NCBI RefSeq assembly: GCF_032773895.1
Contig: NZ_CP120416.1
Location: 1,548,001 to 1,612,000, forward strand
Origin: Teredinibacter sp. KSP-S5-2
GTDB taxonomy: Bacteria > Pseudomonadota > Gammaproteobacteria > Pseudomonadales > Cellvibrionaceae
DNA length: 64,000 nucleotides
Direction: 5' to 3'
Shown: in pieces, positions 37,582-47,537 of the stretch
How the letters are laid out: each line of letters begins with the position of its first letter
Numbering within the stretch: the stretch's first letter is position 1
Made by a program: the position numbers and the translations under genes
Notes under the pieces: model-generated
Told to the model about the DNA's origin: nothing
Database searches by the model: none
The model's input: only the letters and a program-made list of their open reading frames with translations

Positions 37582-38445
37582 ATGTCTAATGTTAATGTCA
37601 CGGAATACTCCCGTAACTGCGAAATAAAACCGGGAATGGTCTTTCCGGATAATATGTATCGTGTGGCATTAGGTGTTGAATACGACGGCTCTCAACTAAA
37701 AGGGTTTCAAAAGCAAACCTCTGCATCGAATACCGTTCAAGAGGCTTTGGAAAAAGCATTGTCCTTTGTGGCAAATGAAGAGATAACTCTGGTTTGTGCT
37801 GGTCGGACCGATGCGGGAGTACACGGAACCGGTCAGGTTGTGCACTTTGATACGCAGGCTAGACGGCCTGATAAAGCATGGGTTCATGGGGTTAATACAC
37901 GTCTACCGGATTCTGTGCGTGTGCAATGGGGGCGTGTAGTTCCAGAACAGTTCCACGCACGTTTTAGCGCCTCGTCCCGACGTTACCGTTATATCTTGTA
38001 CTCGAACCCCACTCGGCCTGCGGTACTAAATAAGCAGGTGACTCATATTACCGACGTGTTGGATGTGGAGAAAATGAACCAGGCGGCAGGCTATTTGGTG
38101 GGGGAGCAGGATTTTAGCTCGTTCAGGGCGGCACAATGCCAAGCGGCCCATGCGGTTCGTTGTATACACTTTGCTCGGGTTTCCCGTCATGGTGCATTTG
38201 TTGTACTGGATATTCAGGCGAATGCTTTTCTTTACCATATGGTGCGTAATATTGTAGGGGCGCTGTTGGCAGTGGGAAAAGGCAAGTATGAGCCGCAGTG
38301 GGTACAAGAGCTATTGTTGGAAAAGAACCGGATGCTGGCGCCTGCAACCGCTCCCGCTTATGGCTTGTATTTGGTTTCGGTAGCTTACCCCGAGCATTTT
38401 GACCTGCCAGAGGTCGTGCCAGGCCCGTTTTTCCTGGCGTTGTAG
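37582..38445 (+). CDS. truA: TruA, tRNA pseudouridine(38–40) synthase
   Basis: TruA isomerises uridines at positions 38–40 of the anticodon stem-loop. CAGRTDAGVHGTGQVVHF holds the catalytic aspartate, and YRYILYSNPTRPA and NAFLYHMVRNIVGALLAVGKGK are family blocks. ATG 37582 gives 287 residues with about 24 residues before the usual family opening (MYRVALGVEYDG, ATG 37654). Neither start has a strong ribosome site, so the shorter form is possible. It is separated from fimV by a terminator and 122 bases before trpF. Confidence 0.96.
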   Translation: MSNVNVTEYSRNCEIKPGMVFPDNMYRVALGVEYDGSQLKGFQKQTSASNTVQEALEKALSFVANEEITLVCAGRTDAGVHGTGQVVHFDTQARRPDKAWVHGVNTRLPDSVRVQWGRVVPEQFHARFSASSRRYRYILYSNPTRPAVLNKQVTHITDVLDVEKMNQAAGYLVGEQDFSSFRAAQCQAAHAVRCIHFARVSRHGAFVVLDIQANAFLYHMVRNIVGALLAVGKGKYEPQWVQELLLEKNRMLAPATAPAYGLYLVSVAYPEHFDLPEVVPGPFFLAL

Positions 38446-38566
38446 TTCAAAATCTTATCAAACTATTTTTACCACCGAGGCCACTTCCGACAAAAAAATC
38501 TGCTACCATTTCGCCCTTGCTAAAAAGCTGTGCTCAACAACAATATATTCCGGTTATTTATTGCAC

Positions 38567-39196
38567 ATGAGTGTTCGAACCCGAGTCAAAATATGCGGGA
38601 TTACCCGACCCTCCGATGCTGTTGCGGCTTCAAATGCCGGAGCAGATGCAATCGGTTTGGTCTTTTTTTCAAAGAGTTCGCGGTATCTCCCGGATTTGTC
38701 CCTGGCACGTGATATAGCCCTTGCTGCAGGTCCTTTAATAACTGTTGTTGGTCTATTCGTTGATCCTGAGCCGTATTACGTTGAGGAAGTGTTGAGCAAG
38801 GTGCCTTTGAATCTTATCCAGTTTCATGGGGCTGAAACCGATAGTTTTTGCCATCAGTTTCATCGACCTTTTATCAAAGCAATACAGATGAAGCCCGGTA
38901 TTGACGTAGTTGCTGAAGTAGCCGAATACCCTTCAGCATCGGGCGTATTGCTCGATGCTTACAAAGAGGGAGTGCCGGGGGGAACAGGAAGCCGTTTCGA
39001 TTGGAGCGTCATTCCCCATGAGCTGAGAAAGTCTATTGTTTTGGCCGGTGGTTTAAACCCGGAAAATGTAGGTGATGCTGTTCGCACTATTGCACCTTAT
39101 GGTGTTGATGTTAGTGGGGGAGTGGAAGACTCTCCCGGTATCAAAAATGACAATAAAATAAAGGCGTTTGTTACTAACGCAAATACCTGCGATTAA
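38567..39196 (+). CDS. trpF: TrpF, phosphoribosylanthranilate isomerase
   Basis: TrpF carries out the Amadori rearrangement in tryptophan synthesis. The 209-residue TIM barrel starts [12 protein letters not shown] (catalytic Cys in KICG), has GLVFF…SSRYL, and ends with [11 protein letters not shown]-type phosphate loop segments ([14 protein letters not shown]) and [16 protein letters not shown]. The frame is open upstream to 38399 within truA, but family similarity begins at ATG 38567. Its stop overlaps by one base the first possible trpB start (TAATG). Separate trpF is normal in Pseudomonas-type bacteria. Confidence 0.96.
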   Translation: MSVRTRVKICGITRPSDAVAASNAGADAIGLVFFSKSSRYLPDLSLARDIALAAGPLITVVGLFVDPEPYYVEEVLSKVPLNLIQFHGAETDSFCHQFHRPFIKAIQMKPGIDVVAEVAEYPSASGVLLDAYKEGVPGGTGSRFDWSVIPHELRKSIVLAGGLNPENVGDAVRTIAPYGVDVSGGVEDSPGIKNDNKIKAFVTNANTCD

Positions 39197-39213
39197 TGAC
39201 CGAGGAGTCAACA

Positions 39214-40425
39214 GTGAGCGCAAAAATTGATTATTCTGCTATGCCGGACGAGAAAGGTCGTTTTGGTGAGTTTGGTGGCAGATATGTATCAGAGACGTTG
39301 ATGCATGCTCTCGATGAGTTAAAAGACATCTACGAACGAGTAAAAAACGACCCGGAATTTTTGGCTGAGTTTGATAAAGACCTGGCCCACTACGTTGGTC
39401 GACCTTCTCCTTTGTATCACGCTGAGCGGTGGTCAAAACGTCGTGGAGGAGCGCAAATATATTTAAAGCGGGAAGACTTGAACCACACCGGTGCTCACAA
39501 GGTAAACAATACAATCGGCCAGGCTTTGTTGGCCAAACATACCGGAAAAACTCGTGTAATTGCTGAAACCGGCGCAGGACAACATGGGGTAGCTTCGGCT
39601 ACTGTTGCAGCTCGATTGGGGCTGGAATGCGTTGTCTATATGGGTGCGGAGGACGTTCAACGTCAGGCGCTTAATGTGTACCGTATGAAGCTTCTTGGCG
39701 CGACTGTGGTGCCTGTGGAATCGGGTTCTCGTACATTAAAAGATGCAATGAACGAAGCCATGCGCGACTGGGTAACGAACGTTGATAACACCTTTTATAT
39801 TATCGGTACGGTTGCCGGTCCTCATCCTTATCCGCAGTTGGTGCGCGACTTTCAATGTGTTATTGGCCGTGAAGCTCGTGTGCAATGCCAGGAGATGACC
39901 GGAAAGCTCCCGGACGCCCTTGTTGCCTGTGTTGGTGGTGGGTCAAACGCAATCGGTTTATTTCATCCGTTTTTGCAAGACGATACTGTTAAAATGTACG
40001 GCGTTGAGGCCGGTGGGCTGGGGTTGGAAACCGGTAAGCATGCTGCGCCACTGAATGATGGTATCCCTGGGGTTCTGCATGGGAACCGCACTTATCTGAT
40101 GGAAGATGAAAACGGTCAGATTATCGAAACGCACTCAGTGTCTGCCGGTTTGGATTACCCTGGTGTCGGACCAGAGCACGCGTGGTTAAGAGATATTGGT
40201 CGTGTAAAATATGTGACTATTAATGATGATGAGGCAATGGCAGCATTCCGAATGCTGACCAAAGAAGAAGGCATTATGCCAGCATTGGAATCAAGTCACG
40301 CCATTGCATATGCCGACAAGCTGGCAGCAGAAATGCGTCCAGATGAAGTCATTGTGGTAAACCTATCGGGCCGTGGGGATAAAGATATATTGACCGTCGC
40401 GGAAATTGATGGCATCAAAGTATAA
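39214..40425 (+). CDS. trpB: TrpB, tryptophan synthase beta chain
   Basis: TrpB condenses indole and serine with pyridoxal phosphate. The PLP lysine is in [16 protein letters not shown], and the phosphate loop is [15 protein letters not shown]. Two starts are in frame: ATG 39196, overlapping the trpF stop, and GTG 39214, which has a textbook GAGGAG six bases ahead. GTG is chosen (403 residues), although coupled initiation at ATG cannot be excluded. TrpF, TrpB and TrpA are consecutive, forming a trp operon that continues into accD. Confidence 0.98.
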   Translation: MSAKIDYSAMPDEKGRFGEFGGRYVSETLMHALDELKDIYERVKNDPEFLAEFDKDLAHYVGRPSPLYHAERWSKRRGGAQIYLKREDLNHTGAHKVNNTIGQALLAKHTGKTRVIAETGAGQHGVASATVAARLGLECVVYMGAEDVQRQALNVYRMKLLGATVVPVESGSRTLKDAMNEAMRDWVTNVDNTFYIIGTVAGPHPYPQLVRDFQCVIGREARVQCQEMTGKLPDALVACVGGGSNAIGLFHPFLQDDTVKMYGVEAGGLGLETGKHAAPLNDGIPGVLHGNRTYLMEDENGQIIETHSVSAGLDYPGVGPEHAWLRDIGRVKYVTINDDEAMAAFRMLTKEEGIMPALESSHAIAYADKLAAEMRPDEVIVVNLSGRGDKDILTVAEIDGIKV

Positions 40426-40439
40426 ATAAGGCAAATAGA

Positions 40440-41246
40440 GTGAACCGAATAACACAGACTTTGGAAACGCTGAAACAAGAAAACAAAAAAGCGTTGGTTT
40501 CCTATATCGTCAATGGTGACCCAACACCTGAAATTACCATTCCCGCCATGCATTCGCTGGTAGAAAGCGGTGCAGATATCATCGAACTTGGTGTTCCTTT
40601 TTCAGACCCCATGGCGGAAGGACCAGTGATTCAACGAGGCCACGAACGGGCTTTGACTCATGGCACCTCTCTTCTGGGAACATTGGACATTGTTCGAACG
40701 TTTAGAGAAACAAACAAGTTCACGCCTGTTGTGCTGATGGGCTATGCCAATCCTGTCATACGTATGGGGTTTGCCGAGTTTGCAAAAAATGCAGCTGAAG
40801 CCGGTGTTGATGGTCTGTTAACGGTTGATCTGCCGCCGGAAGAAGCGGGTAAGCTTGACGAAGAACTGCAGGCTGTCGATATCAAAAATATATTTTTGGT
40901 CGCGCCGACAACGACGGAAGAGCGCATCAAGGAAATCACTGCAGCAGCCAGTGGTTTTGTTTATTACGTATCGTTGAAAGGGGTAACAGGGGCAGGGCAC
41001 CTGGATGTTTCCTCCATTAAGTCCCAGGTAGATACCATTCGTAAGTATACGTCTCTGCCTATTCTGGTTGGTTTTGGTATTAAAGATGCCACATCCGCCA
41101 AAGCGGTCAGCGAGTTGGCCGATGGTGTTGTTGTCGGTAGTATTTTGGTGAAGGAGATGGGTGAAAGTTACTCCGGAAGCCAGAAGAAGGTATTGGAATC
41201 TTTGAAAAACATCGTACACCCGATCCGTGCCGGATTGGATAATTGA
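40440..41246 (+). CDS. trpA: TrpA, tryptophan synthase alpha chain
   Basis: TrpA cleaves indole-3-glycerol phosphate to indole, which is passed to TrpB. The 268-residue TIM barrel has ELGVPFSDPMAEGPVIQ (catalytic Glu) and VDGLLTVDLPPEEA (catalytic Asp), with the phosphate loop VGFGIKDA and VVVGSILVKEM. The start is GTG 40440 with AAGG upstream, 14 bases after the trpB stop. Length and motifs are normal. Confidence 0.98.
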   Translation: MNRITQTLETLKQENKKALVSYIVNGDPTPEITIPAMHSLVESGADIIELGVPFSDPMAEGPVIQRGHERALTHGTSLLGTLDIVRTFRETNKFTPVVLMGYANPVIRMGFAEFAKNAAEAGVDGLLTVDLPPEEAGKLDEELQAVDIKNIFLVAPTTTEERIKEITAAASGFVYYVSLKGVTGAGHLDVSSIKSQVDTIRKYTSLPILVGFGIKDATSAKAVSELADGVVVGSILVKEMGESYSGSQKKVLESLKNIVHPIRAGLDN

Positions 41247-41266
41247 CGCAGATAAACGGGTAAATC

Positions 41267-42145
41267 ATGAGTTGGTTAGAAAAAATTGTTCCTAGTGCAA
41301 TTCGTTCCGAAGGCAAAAAAAGCGCAAGTAAAGTACCAGAAGGTCTGTGGAAAAAATGTACTAAATGCAGCGCTGTCCTTTATCGTCCTGAGCTGGAAAA
41401 ACACCTCGATGTGTGCCCCAAATGTGATCACCATATGCGCATTGGTGCTCGCCGTCGTTTAGACATCTTTTTGGATGTTGATGGTCGAGAGGAGTTGGCA
41501 ACAGATGTTTTGCCAGTTGATCGCTTGAAATTTAAAGACTTGAAAAAGTACAAGGACAGACTTTCTACAGCGCAAAAGAATACCGGTGAGAAGGATGCCT
41601 TGGTGGCAATGAAGGGATCATTGAAGGGTATGCCGATTGTTGCCAGCGCTTTTGAATTTGCTTTCCATGGTGGTTCCATGGGCTATGTGGTTGGGGAGCG
41701 TTTTACTCGCGCAGCCAACGTCGCATTGGAAAACCGTATTCCATACGTATGTTTTGCTGCTACCGGTGGTGCACGTATGCAGGAAGCGCTTATTTCGCTT
41801 ATGCAAATGGCGAAAACCAGTGCGGTGTTAGAGCGTATGAAGCAAGAGGGCATTCCCTTTATTTCGATGATGACTGACCCGGTATACGGAGGGGTTTCGG
41901 CAAGCTTGGCGTTGCTTGGTGATATTAACGCCGCTGAACCTGGCGCTCGTGCTGGTTTCGCTGGGCCGAATATCATTGAACAAACCATTCGTCAGAAGCT
42001 GCCCAAAGGTTTTCAGCGGAGCGAGTTCCTGCTGGATCATGGTGCCATTGATATGATTATTCATCGTAAAGATATGCGCGATACGCTTGCTTCATTATTG
42101 GCAAAACTTACCCACCAACCTGAAAACGAATTCTTTGAAGTTTAA
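41267..42145 (+). CDS. accD: AccD, acetyl-CoA carboxylase carboxyltransferase beta subunit
   Basis: AccD and AccA transfer carboxyl to acetyl-CoA to start fatty-acid synthesis. The 292-residue protein has an N-terminal four-cysteine zinc ribbon (CTKC…CPKC, about residues 31–53) that binds nucleic acid and substrate, and [23 protein letters not shown] with the family oxyanion region. It is 20 bases after trpA; together with folC downstream this is a common gammaproteobacterial order. Confidence 0.98.
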   Translation: MSWLEKIVPSAIRSEGKKSASKVPEGLWKKCTKCSAVLYRPELEKHLDVCPKCDHHMRIGARRRLDIFLDVDGREELATDVLPVDRLKFKDLKKYKDRLSTAQKNTGEKDALVAMKGSLKGMPIVASAFEFAFHGGSMGYVVGERFTRAANVALENRIPYVCFAATGGARMQEALISLMQMAKTSAVLERMKQEGIPFISMMTDPVYGGVSASLALLGDINAAEPGARAGFAGPNIIEQTIRQKLPKGFQRSEFLLDHGAIDMIIHRKDMRDTLASLLAKLTHQPENEFFEV

Positions 42146-43460
42146 AGGCCGTTTTACCAATCTAGGTGACTGGTTATCTTGGATGGAGCAACTCCATCCA
42201 AGTGAAATTGATCTTGGTTTAGACCGCATAAAAGCCGTTGCTGATCGTTTAGGGCTTGTCACTACTCCTACTGCTCAAGTCATTACCGTTGCTGGCACCA
42301 ATGGTAAGGGTTCCTGCGTGTCGACAATGCAAACTCTTCTACGTGCGAGTGGACAGCGTGTTGGCAGTTATACCTCGCCGCATTTACTGTGTTACAACGA
42401 AAGAGTACAAATAGACGGACAAGCGGTTACGGACGAAGCGCTTTGCGATGCCTTTAGCCTTATTGATTCGGCCCGTCAGGATGTATCACTCACTTATTTT
42501 GAATTTGGTACCCTGGCGGCCTTTTACCTGTTTCAAGAGGCTAAGCTTGACTACTGGCTGCTGGAAGTGGGGTTGGGTGGTCGTCTCGATGCAGTAAATT
42601 TAATCGATCCAGACATAGCTATTATCACGCCTGTGGCCATTGATCATGAAGCTTGGTTAGGTTCCGACAGAGAGAAAATAGGGGCCGAGAAGGCAGGGAT
42701 TCTTCGCCCAGGTTGTATAGCGTTATGTGCAGATCCGGAGCCGCCAGCTAGTGTCGTGGAAGCAATAGCTAGTCAAGCCAAGTCGAGCTACTTCTGGGGG
42801 AGAGACAAAGCCTTTTATGCCTATGACTCTGAGGGCGGAACGGTATTAGGTTTCACTGGTGAGGGGATGCAAAAACAGGAGCTGATTCTAAAAGATAAAA
42901 TCGATCTACCGCTTCCTAGTGTTGCAGCTGCAGTGCAAGCCGTTGCTCTGTGCAATTTATTTGATCCACAAAAAATGGCAGCTGACCTTGAAGCATTAAG
43001 TTTACCGGGGCGTTTTCAAACGCACAGAGTAGAACATGAGCAGGGCGTCTTGGCGTGTATCACGGATGTTGCGCATAATCCTCATGCAGCCAACTTACTG
43101 GCGGATAGACTGTCTAAACTGGAAGGAAAAAAATATGGGTTGATGTGCGTAATGAAAGACAAGGACATTACACACATGATACGCCCGTTAAAAGCAGAAA
43201 TTGATCAATGGTATCTGTGTAATCTACCGGAAATTCCTCGTTCTGCCAGTGCTGATGAAATCAAAAATGCACTAGTTGCTTTAGGTGTTGAGGAAAATAA
43301 GATACATGTATTTGCTACTGTGGATGCTGGTATGGATAAGGCTTCTACTATGGCGTTGGCTGATGATGCCAGTTTGGTTGTGTTTGGTTCATTCTATACC
43401 GTTGCAGAGAGTATGAACTGGATTAACAAACGTAGTAACAGTGAGGTGAAAAATGGATGA
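42135..43460 (+). CDS. folC: FolC, folylpolyglutamate/dihydrofolate synthase
   Basis: FolC adds L-alanine-independent glutamates to folates and makes dihydrofolate. [16 protein letters not shown] is the ATP P-loop, [15 protein letters not shown] and [18 protein letters not shown] are family blocks, and [13 protein letters not shown] marks the C-terminal domain. Homology starts with [20 protein letters not shown], upstream of the first ATG (42183), so the start is set at TTG 42135, inside the end of accD. This choice is uncertain. It overlaps the SPOR-protein gene by eight bases. Confidence 0.93.
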   Translation: MKFKGRFTNLGDWLSWMEQLHPSEIDLGLDRIKAVADRLGLVTTPTAQVITVAGTNGKGSCVSTMQTLLRASGQRVGSYTSPHLLCYNERVQIDGQAVTDEALCDAFSLIDSARQDVSLTYFEFGTLAAFYLFQEAKLDYWLLEVGLGGRLDAVNLIDPDIAIITPVAIDHEAWLGSDREKIGAEKAGILRPGCIALCADPEPPASVVEAIASQAKSSYFWGRDKAFYAYDSEGGTVLGFTGEGMQKQELILKDKIDLPLPSVAAAVQAVALCNLFDPQKMAADLEALSLPGRFQTHRVEHEQGVLACITDVAHNPHAANLLADRLSKLEGKKYGLMCVMKDKDITHMIRPLKAEIDQWYLCNLPEIPRSASADEIKNALVALGVEENKIHVFATVDAGMDKASTMALADDASLVVFGSFYTVAESMNWINKRSNSEVKNG

Positions 43461-43971
43461 CGGTCTAAAACAAAGAATCATCGGTGCATTTGTGTTGCTT
43501 GCAATCGCTGTTATTTTTGTACCGGTATTGTTTGATAAAGAGCGTATCGAACCGTTGGATAGAACTACCCAGCTTCCTCCTGCACCTCATATTGAACCCA
43601 TTATTATTCAGGAACCGGAACCCACTAAGGCTCCAGAAGAAGCCAAACCGGCAGAAAAAATGTTTCTACCAGACGATTCCGAGCCGGTTGATGATCGAAA
43701 TGATATTCCACGATTGAATGAAAAAGGCGTACCTAACGCTTGGGTATTACAGGTTGCCAGCTTTCGTTTTGAAGGGCATGCCAAGCAATTTAAAGAAAAA
43801 CTGAATGCCGATGGCTATAAAGCCTACACTCAGGTTGTGCAAACAAAGCACGGGAAAATGGTTCGAGTATTTGTTGGCCCGAAAATGAATAAATCGAGCC
43901 TGCTGAAAGATAAAGAAGCCATCGAAAAGAAACATAAAACCTCATCGATGATCTTAAAATACGAGCCTTAG
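43453..43971 (+). CDS. DedD-like SPOR-domain protein
   Basis: The 172-residue protein has an N-terminal membrane helix (about 8–26), a proline- and glutamate-rich periplasmic linker (about 35–80), and a SPOR domain (about 93–170: WVLQVASFRFEGHAKQFKEKL, MVRVFVGPKMNKSSL). SPOR domains bind denuded septal glycan strands, so it likely acts in cell division like DedD. It overlaps folC by eight bases. In Pseudomonas relatives cvpA follows directly; here that link is broken by a reverse-strand pair (43996–46777). Confidence 0.92.
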   Translation: MDDGLKQRIIGAFVLLAIAVIFVPVLFDKERIEPLDRTTQLPPAPHIEPIIIQEPEPTKAPEEAKPAEKMFLPDDSEPVDDRNDIPRLNEKGVPNAWVLQVASFRFEGHAKQFKEKLNADGYKAYTQVVQTKHGKMVRVFVGPKMNKSSLLKDKEAIEKKHKTSSMILKYEP

Positions 43972-43995
43972 TTTCTCTGCTGAGGCCGATTTCTC

Positions 43996-44979
43996 TTAGC
44001 TGTGTTTCCTATGCGAACTGTATTTAAGATACAGAAGATAGGAAAGTGACACCACAAAGATACAAATATAATAAGGTATTCTGTAGGTCTCGATCGGGAT
44101 CAGTGCAAATGTCGTGGTAATTTCTACGAAAATAATTGCAAGAATAAAAATACGTAAGCGCTCTGGTGCGACACGTCGACAGAACATCGCCCCAAGGGGC
44201 GCACCAATCATTACAACCGGAGCTGCAATTAACCATAGCGGTGTGACATAATCCGGGATCTTATTCAGTATCGGGCCCTGAATAAATATGCCAATAATAG
44301 ACATGGCAGCCATGATGATAACGGAAGTTTGTGTCGCCAGTTTAATATTGGTTCGGAAGTAGAGCGCCAGTACAGAAAACGCAACCAGATCGGCTCCAGA
44401 GCCGAGTAAACCAGAAATAAGTCCACCAATAAAACCAGATATCACCACAAGAAAAATTTCTGGTGCATGTTTGAGTTTAGGCTTGGATTTCCCTTTTAAT
44501 TTCATCTTGAGTGTCCAAAGGTATACACATAAAAAACAAAAGATGAAAAGAGTGAAGCCTATGCGCAAGTCCGTTGGGTAGATCGCTTGTTCCAATACGG
44601 TAAGCGAAAATAAAATTCCCGGTGTTGCAGCACCAATGTAAACCACAATAAATTTGGTTGATACATACTTAACCCTCGCCAGAATATACAACGAAGCGGA
44701 AGTCATACCAACGCTCTGGATTGCGAGAGAAAAAGTTTTAGCTGTAACTGGGTCCGTATGTAACAGTTTTGTTAACGCTGGAAATGCAACGGCACCACCG
44801 CCTAGAAATGTCGAACCGGCAACAAAGGATCCCAAAGCCATGATCGGAGCAATAAATGATTCGGGATAGGCAAAAAAATGAACAACGCTTTCGCCGAAGA
44901 GAACGAAATACAATGTTAGTGCCAGTGCATAAAATACAGTAATTCTGTATTTCTTTTTAATTGGAAGATGATGTAACAA
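43996..44979 (-). CDS. TauE/SafE-family sulfite exporter-like permease
   Basis: The 327-residue protein has about eight hydrophobic helices and the paired glycine-rich family motifs FVAGSTFLGGGAVAFPAL and GFIGGLISGLLGSGADLVAF, one in each half, typical of TauE/SafE. Transport of sulfite, sulfonate-derived or other organic anions is inferred from the family. It ends 24 bases after the convergent SPOR gene and its start lies 151 bases after the end of the receiver–TPR gene on the same strand, past a terminator, so it probably has its own promoter. Confidence 0.85.
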   Translation of the reverse strand: MLHHLPIKKKYRITVFYALALTLYFVLFGESVVHFFAYPESFIAPIMALGSFVAGSTFLGGGAVAFPALTKLLHTDPVTAKTFSLAIQSVGMTSASLYILARVKYVSTKFIVVYIGAATPGILFSLTVLEQAIYPTDLRIGFTLFIFCFLCVYLWTLKMKLKGKSKPKLKHAPEIFLVVISGFIGGLISGLLGSGADLVAFSVLALYFRTNIKLATQTSVIIMAAMSIIGIFIQGPILNKIPDYVTPLWLIAAPVVMIGAPLGAMFCRRVAPERLRIFILAIIFVEITTTFALIPIETYRIPYYICIFVVSLSYLLYLKYSSHRKHS

Positions 44980-45036
44980 GAGAATTCCAGCGACTCGATT
45001 AGTAGATTAAAAGAAATCTTTATTATTTTGTGGCGT

Positions 45037-45067
45037 AAAAAAGACCCTTTTGATAGAGCCAGGGGTC
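45037..45067 (-). terminator. Reverse-strand terminator after the receiver–TPR gene
   Basis: On the reverse strand GACCC (complement of 45063–45067) pairs with GGGTC (complement of 45043–45047), and six T follow (complement of A 45037–45042). The loop contains a GGCTC that can pair with GAGCC at 45073–45077 in an interlocking manner. Confidence 0.72.
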
Positions 45068-45130
45068 AGTGGGGCTCATTTAAAACTAAAACCCGTTGCA
45101 AAGTAAACCCCTTAAATGATGACAGAATAA

Positions 45131-46777
45131 CTATTCTTTCACTATTTTTTGGTATTTTTTTTGGAGGTATAGGTATCTTTTGGTGTAGTCTGAGTTGGTT
45201 TTCAACTCTCCCATACGCTGAAATCCGCTTTCGATTATGGCGATTTCTTTTTCTGACAGCGAGTGTTCTTTGTTTTTACTTATCAGTGCTTGAATTAAGT
45301 TAAGGTTCAACCCCACGTGGTTGGGTAACTCCAGTAGTACAGCCTGAAATGCGCGAATAGCCTCTTCAAGATTACCGTTCTGGTACTGTTCTATTCCTTG
45401 TTTGTTTAATTTTGCCGCGAATTGTATTCCTTCTTTTGTAACGGGCTCTCTTAACAGTTTGTCGATCTCTATGGCGAGTTGTGGGTCTTCATTTACTTCG
45501 GCAATTTTTTGCAGTAGGGCTTCACCCTCGTCATATTTACCGTGAGCCATAAAGGCCTTTGCGCAGTTGATACACAGGCTGACGGGGGAGTCCTCAATGG
45601 TTGATATTTTAAACGTTTCGGAAATATTACGTGCTTGTTCCACCGCCTGTTCTGCTTTTTCCGGTTCCTCTCGCAGTTGGTATATATCGGCGCTGACCAG
45701 TTTACTGTGGGCGTGAACCACCGGGTGTTTGGTATATTTTTTTTCCAGGTATTTCACTTGCTCCATGGCTTCTTCTGCCAGCTTGGCAGCTTCGCTGGGT
45801 TTGGTGGTCGCAAGGCGGGTCAGGCCATTTGCCAGGTTAATATAATCCTCGGGATCTTCCAGGCTGGAGTTTTTACTGTGTTTTACTGCCGCTCGATAGG
45901 CGTGGATTGAGGCATTGAGATCGCCGGCTGACTCAGCAACACGGCCAAGTTCCCTTTGTCTCACCGTGGAAATGGGAGACATATGAATGGCTTTTTCCAG
46001 ATTGTGTTGTGCGAGGCTGAGTTTGTGTTGCGACTCATAGATTTTGGCCAGTAAATCATAGGCTTCAATACAGAGGTTATTTCCTTGAATGATTTTTTTC
46101 AAAATGGTTTCGGCTTGGGTGAATTCTTTTATCCCAGCCATAGCCTTGGCAATGCCCAGTTTGGCCCATAGTGGTTGCTTGTTGAGCGGTAGTTGATCGT
46201 AAACGCCTAAGGCTTCACTGTATTTTTGTTCGCTACAAAGTAGTTCGCCCAGCATTTTTCGCGCGTCATTCTGAAATTTGCCGCCTTCTTCAATCACGTT
46301 TTGGCAAGCGGCAATTGCCTTATTGATGCGCTTTTCATCCAGTGCTTCTTTGACTTTGATCAGTGCTTCGTTTCGCAGCAGGGCCAGGTCGAGGCGGGGG
46401 CGCAGAGACTCCCGGCTGATTGGCTTATTCAGGTAGTCATCCGGTTGGTATTCCAGAGCATGTAAGACACGATAGCCCGCGGTTTCTGCGGTGATCATGA
46501 CGAACAGGGCGGTATTTTTTAGTAACTGGTTGTAACGCAGCTCTTCCAGTAGTTGCTGTCCGTTACGGGCTGAGCCGAGATTGTAATCGGCAAGCACAAT
46601 GTCGTACTGATATTTGCGGCAAAGATCTATGGCTTCTTCAGCATTGCCGGCGGTGTCCACATCCGTGCTGCCGAAATCGATCAGAGTGCGTTTCAAAGAA
46701 GCGCGAATATCAGGCACATCGTCTACAACAAGGCAACGTTTTTGGCTATACGTTTTTATTATTTCAATTTGCTTCAT
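45131..46777 (-). CDS. Response-regulator receiver with TPR repeats
   Basis: The 548-residue protein has a CheY-like receiver in residues 14–130: acidic D19/D20, phospho-acceptor D64 (ADYNLG), T97 and K118 (NKPIS), all intact. No DNA-binding or enzymatic domain follows; instead about 140–540 is helical with TPR-like repeats (KAMAGIKEFTQAETILKKII, AIRAFQAVLLELPNHVGLN). Such receiver–TPR proteins in marine gammaproteobacteria seem to act through protein contacts. No histidine kinase is adjacent. It is a distinct, probably inserted gene between the SPOR gene and cvpA. Confidence 0.88.
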   Translation of the reverse strand: MKQIEIIKTYSQKRCLVVDDVPDIRASLKRTLIDFGSTDVDTAGNAEEAIDLCRKYQYDIVLADYNLGSARNGQQLLEELRYNQLLKNTALFVMITAETAGYRVLHALEYQPDDYLNKPISRESLRPRLDLALLRNEALIKVKEALDEKRINKAIAACQNVIEEGGKFQNDARKMLGELLCSEQKYSEALGVYDQLPLNKQPLWAKLGIAKAMAGIKEFTQAETILKKIIQGNNLCIEAYDLLAKIYESQHKLSLAQHNLEKAIHMSPISTVRQRELGRVAESAGDLNASIHAYRAAVKHSKNSSLEDPEDYINLANGLTRLATTKPSEAAKLAEEAMEQVKYLEKKYTKHPVVHAHSKLVSADIYQLREEPEKAEQAVEQARNISETFKISTIEDSPVSLCINCAKAFMAHGKYDEGEALLQKIAEVNEDPQLAIEIDKLLREPVTKEGIQFAAKLNKQGIEQYQNGNLEEAIRAFQAVLLELPNHVGLNLNLIQALISKNKEHSLSEKEIAIIESGFQRMGELKTNSDYTKRYLYLQKKYQKIVKE

Positions 46778-47015
46778 TGATTGAATTGTGACCAGGTTTT
46801 TAGAAACGTGTATTGCTGCACATTCTCTGTAACGAAAAAGTCCGGCTTTTATTACACTAAGTGTAGATCAAATGGGCTTTTATACGCTGATTATCCGTGA
46901 GGATTGTTTAGCTGACCGAAAGAATTCCAATAGAGGGGAACAGAGTGTTTCGATTTGGTGACATGCTCTGGTAGAATTGCCGCTCTTATTTCAGCGACAG
47001 AGAAACTATTCACGC

Positions 47016-47510
47016 ATGAACTGGGCGGATTGGGTCATATTGGGCATTCTGGGTGTTTCAAGCCTGATCAGTCTCAAGCGGGGTTTTGTCAAAGAAGCGC
47101 TCTCAATGGCCAATTGGGTGTTCGCTTTTATTATTGCCATGACCTTTCGCGACCAGCTTTCTGCACTGCTCCAATCGCAAATTGATGTCCCCTCCCTGAG
47201 AGATATGGTGGCATTTGCCGTCCTGTTTGCGGTCACGTTAATCGTTGGTGCTATGGTTAACCACCTTATTGGTGAGGTTGTTCGTCTTACCGGATTATCC
47301 GGAACCGATCGAACTTTTGGAGTTATCTTCGGTTTTGTGCGTGGTTTTATTATCGTTATGGCGGTACTGTTGCTTGTACCTGGAATCATTTCAATCGACC
47401 AAGACCCCTGGTGGAAAGAATCGGCGTTAATTCCTCATTTACTCCAGTTTGAGGATTTTTGTCGTTCTTTAGTGAGTGAGATTCTGTCTTTTATTCGTGG
47501 CTGGTTGTAA
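47016..47510 (+). CDS. cvpA: CvpA, colicin V production family membrane protein
   Basis: ATG 47016 gives 164 residues starting MNWADWVILGILGVSSLISLKRGFVKEA, the conserved CvpA opening; the in-frame TTG at 46977 is upstream of the family start. Four hydrophobic helices are present. CvpA is an inner-membrane protein required for colicin V export in Escherichia coli and for envelope homeostasis; it is almost always next to purF, as here (27 bases). Confidence 0.94.
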   Translation: MNWADWVILGILGVSSLISLKRGFVKEALSMANWVFAFIIAMTFRDQLSALLQSQIDVPSLRDMVAFAVLFAVTLIVGAMVNHLIGEVVRLTGLSGTDRTFGVIFGFVRGFIIVMAVLLLVPGIISIDQDPWWKESALIPHLLQFEDFCRSLVSEILSFIRGWL

Positions 47511-47537
47511 GCCGGTATTATCTGAGGTAATGACTCT

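Noticed and set aside
45028-45303. Forward open frame of 91 residues overlapping the receiver–TPR gene
   Set aside because: It overlaps the 3' end of a well-supported reverse gene and a terminator, and its hydrophobic translation comes from the AT-rich 3' region.
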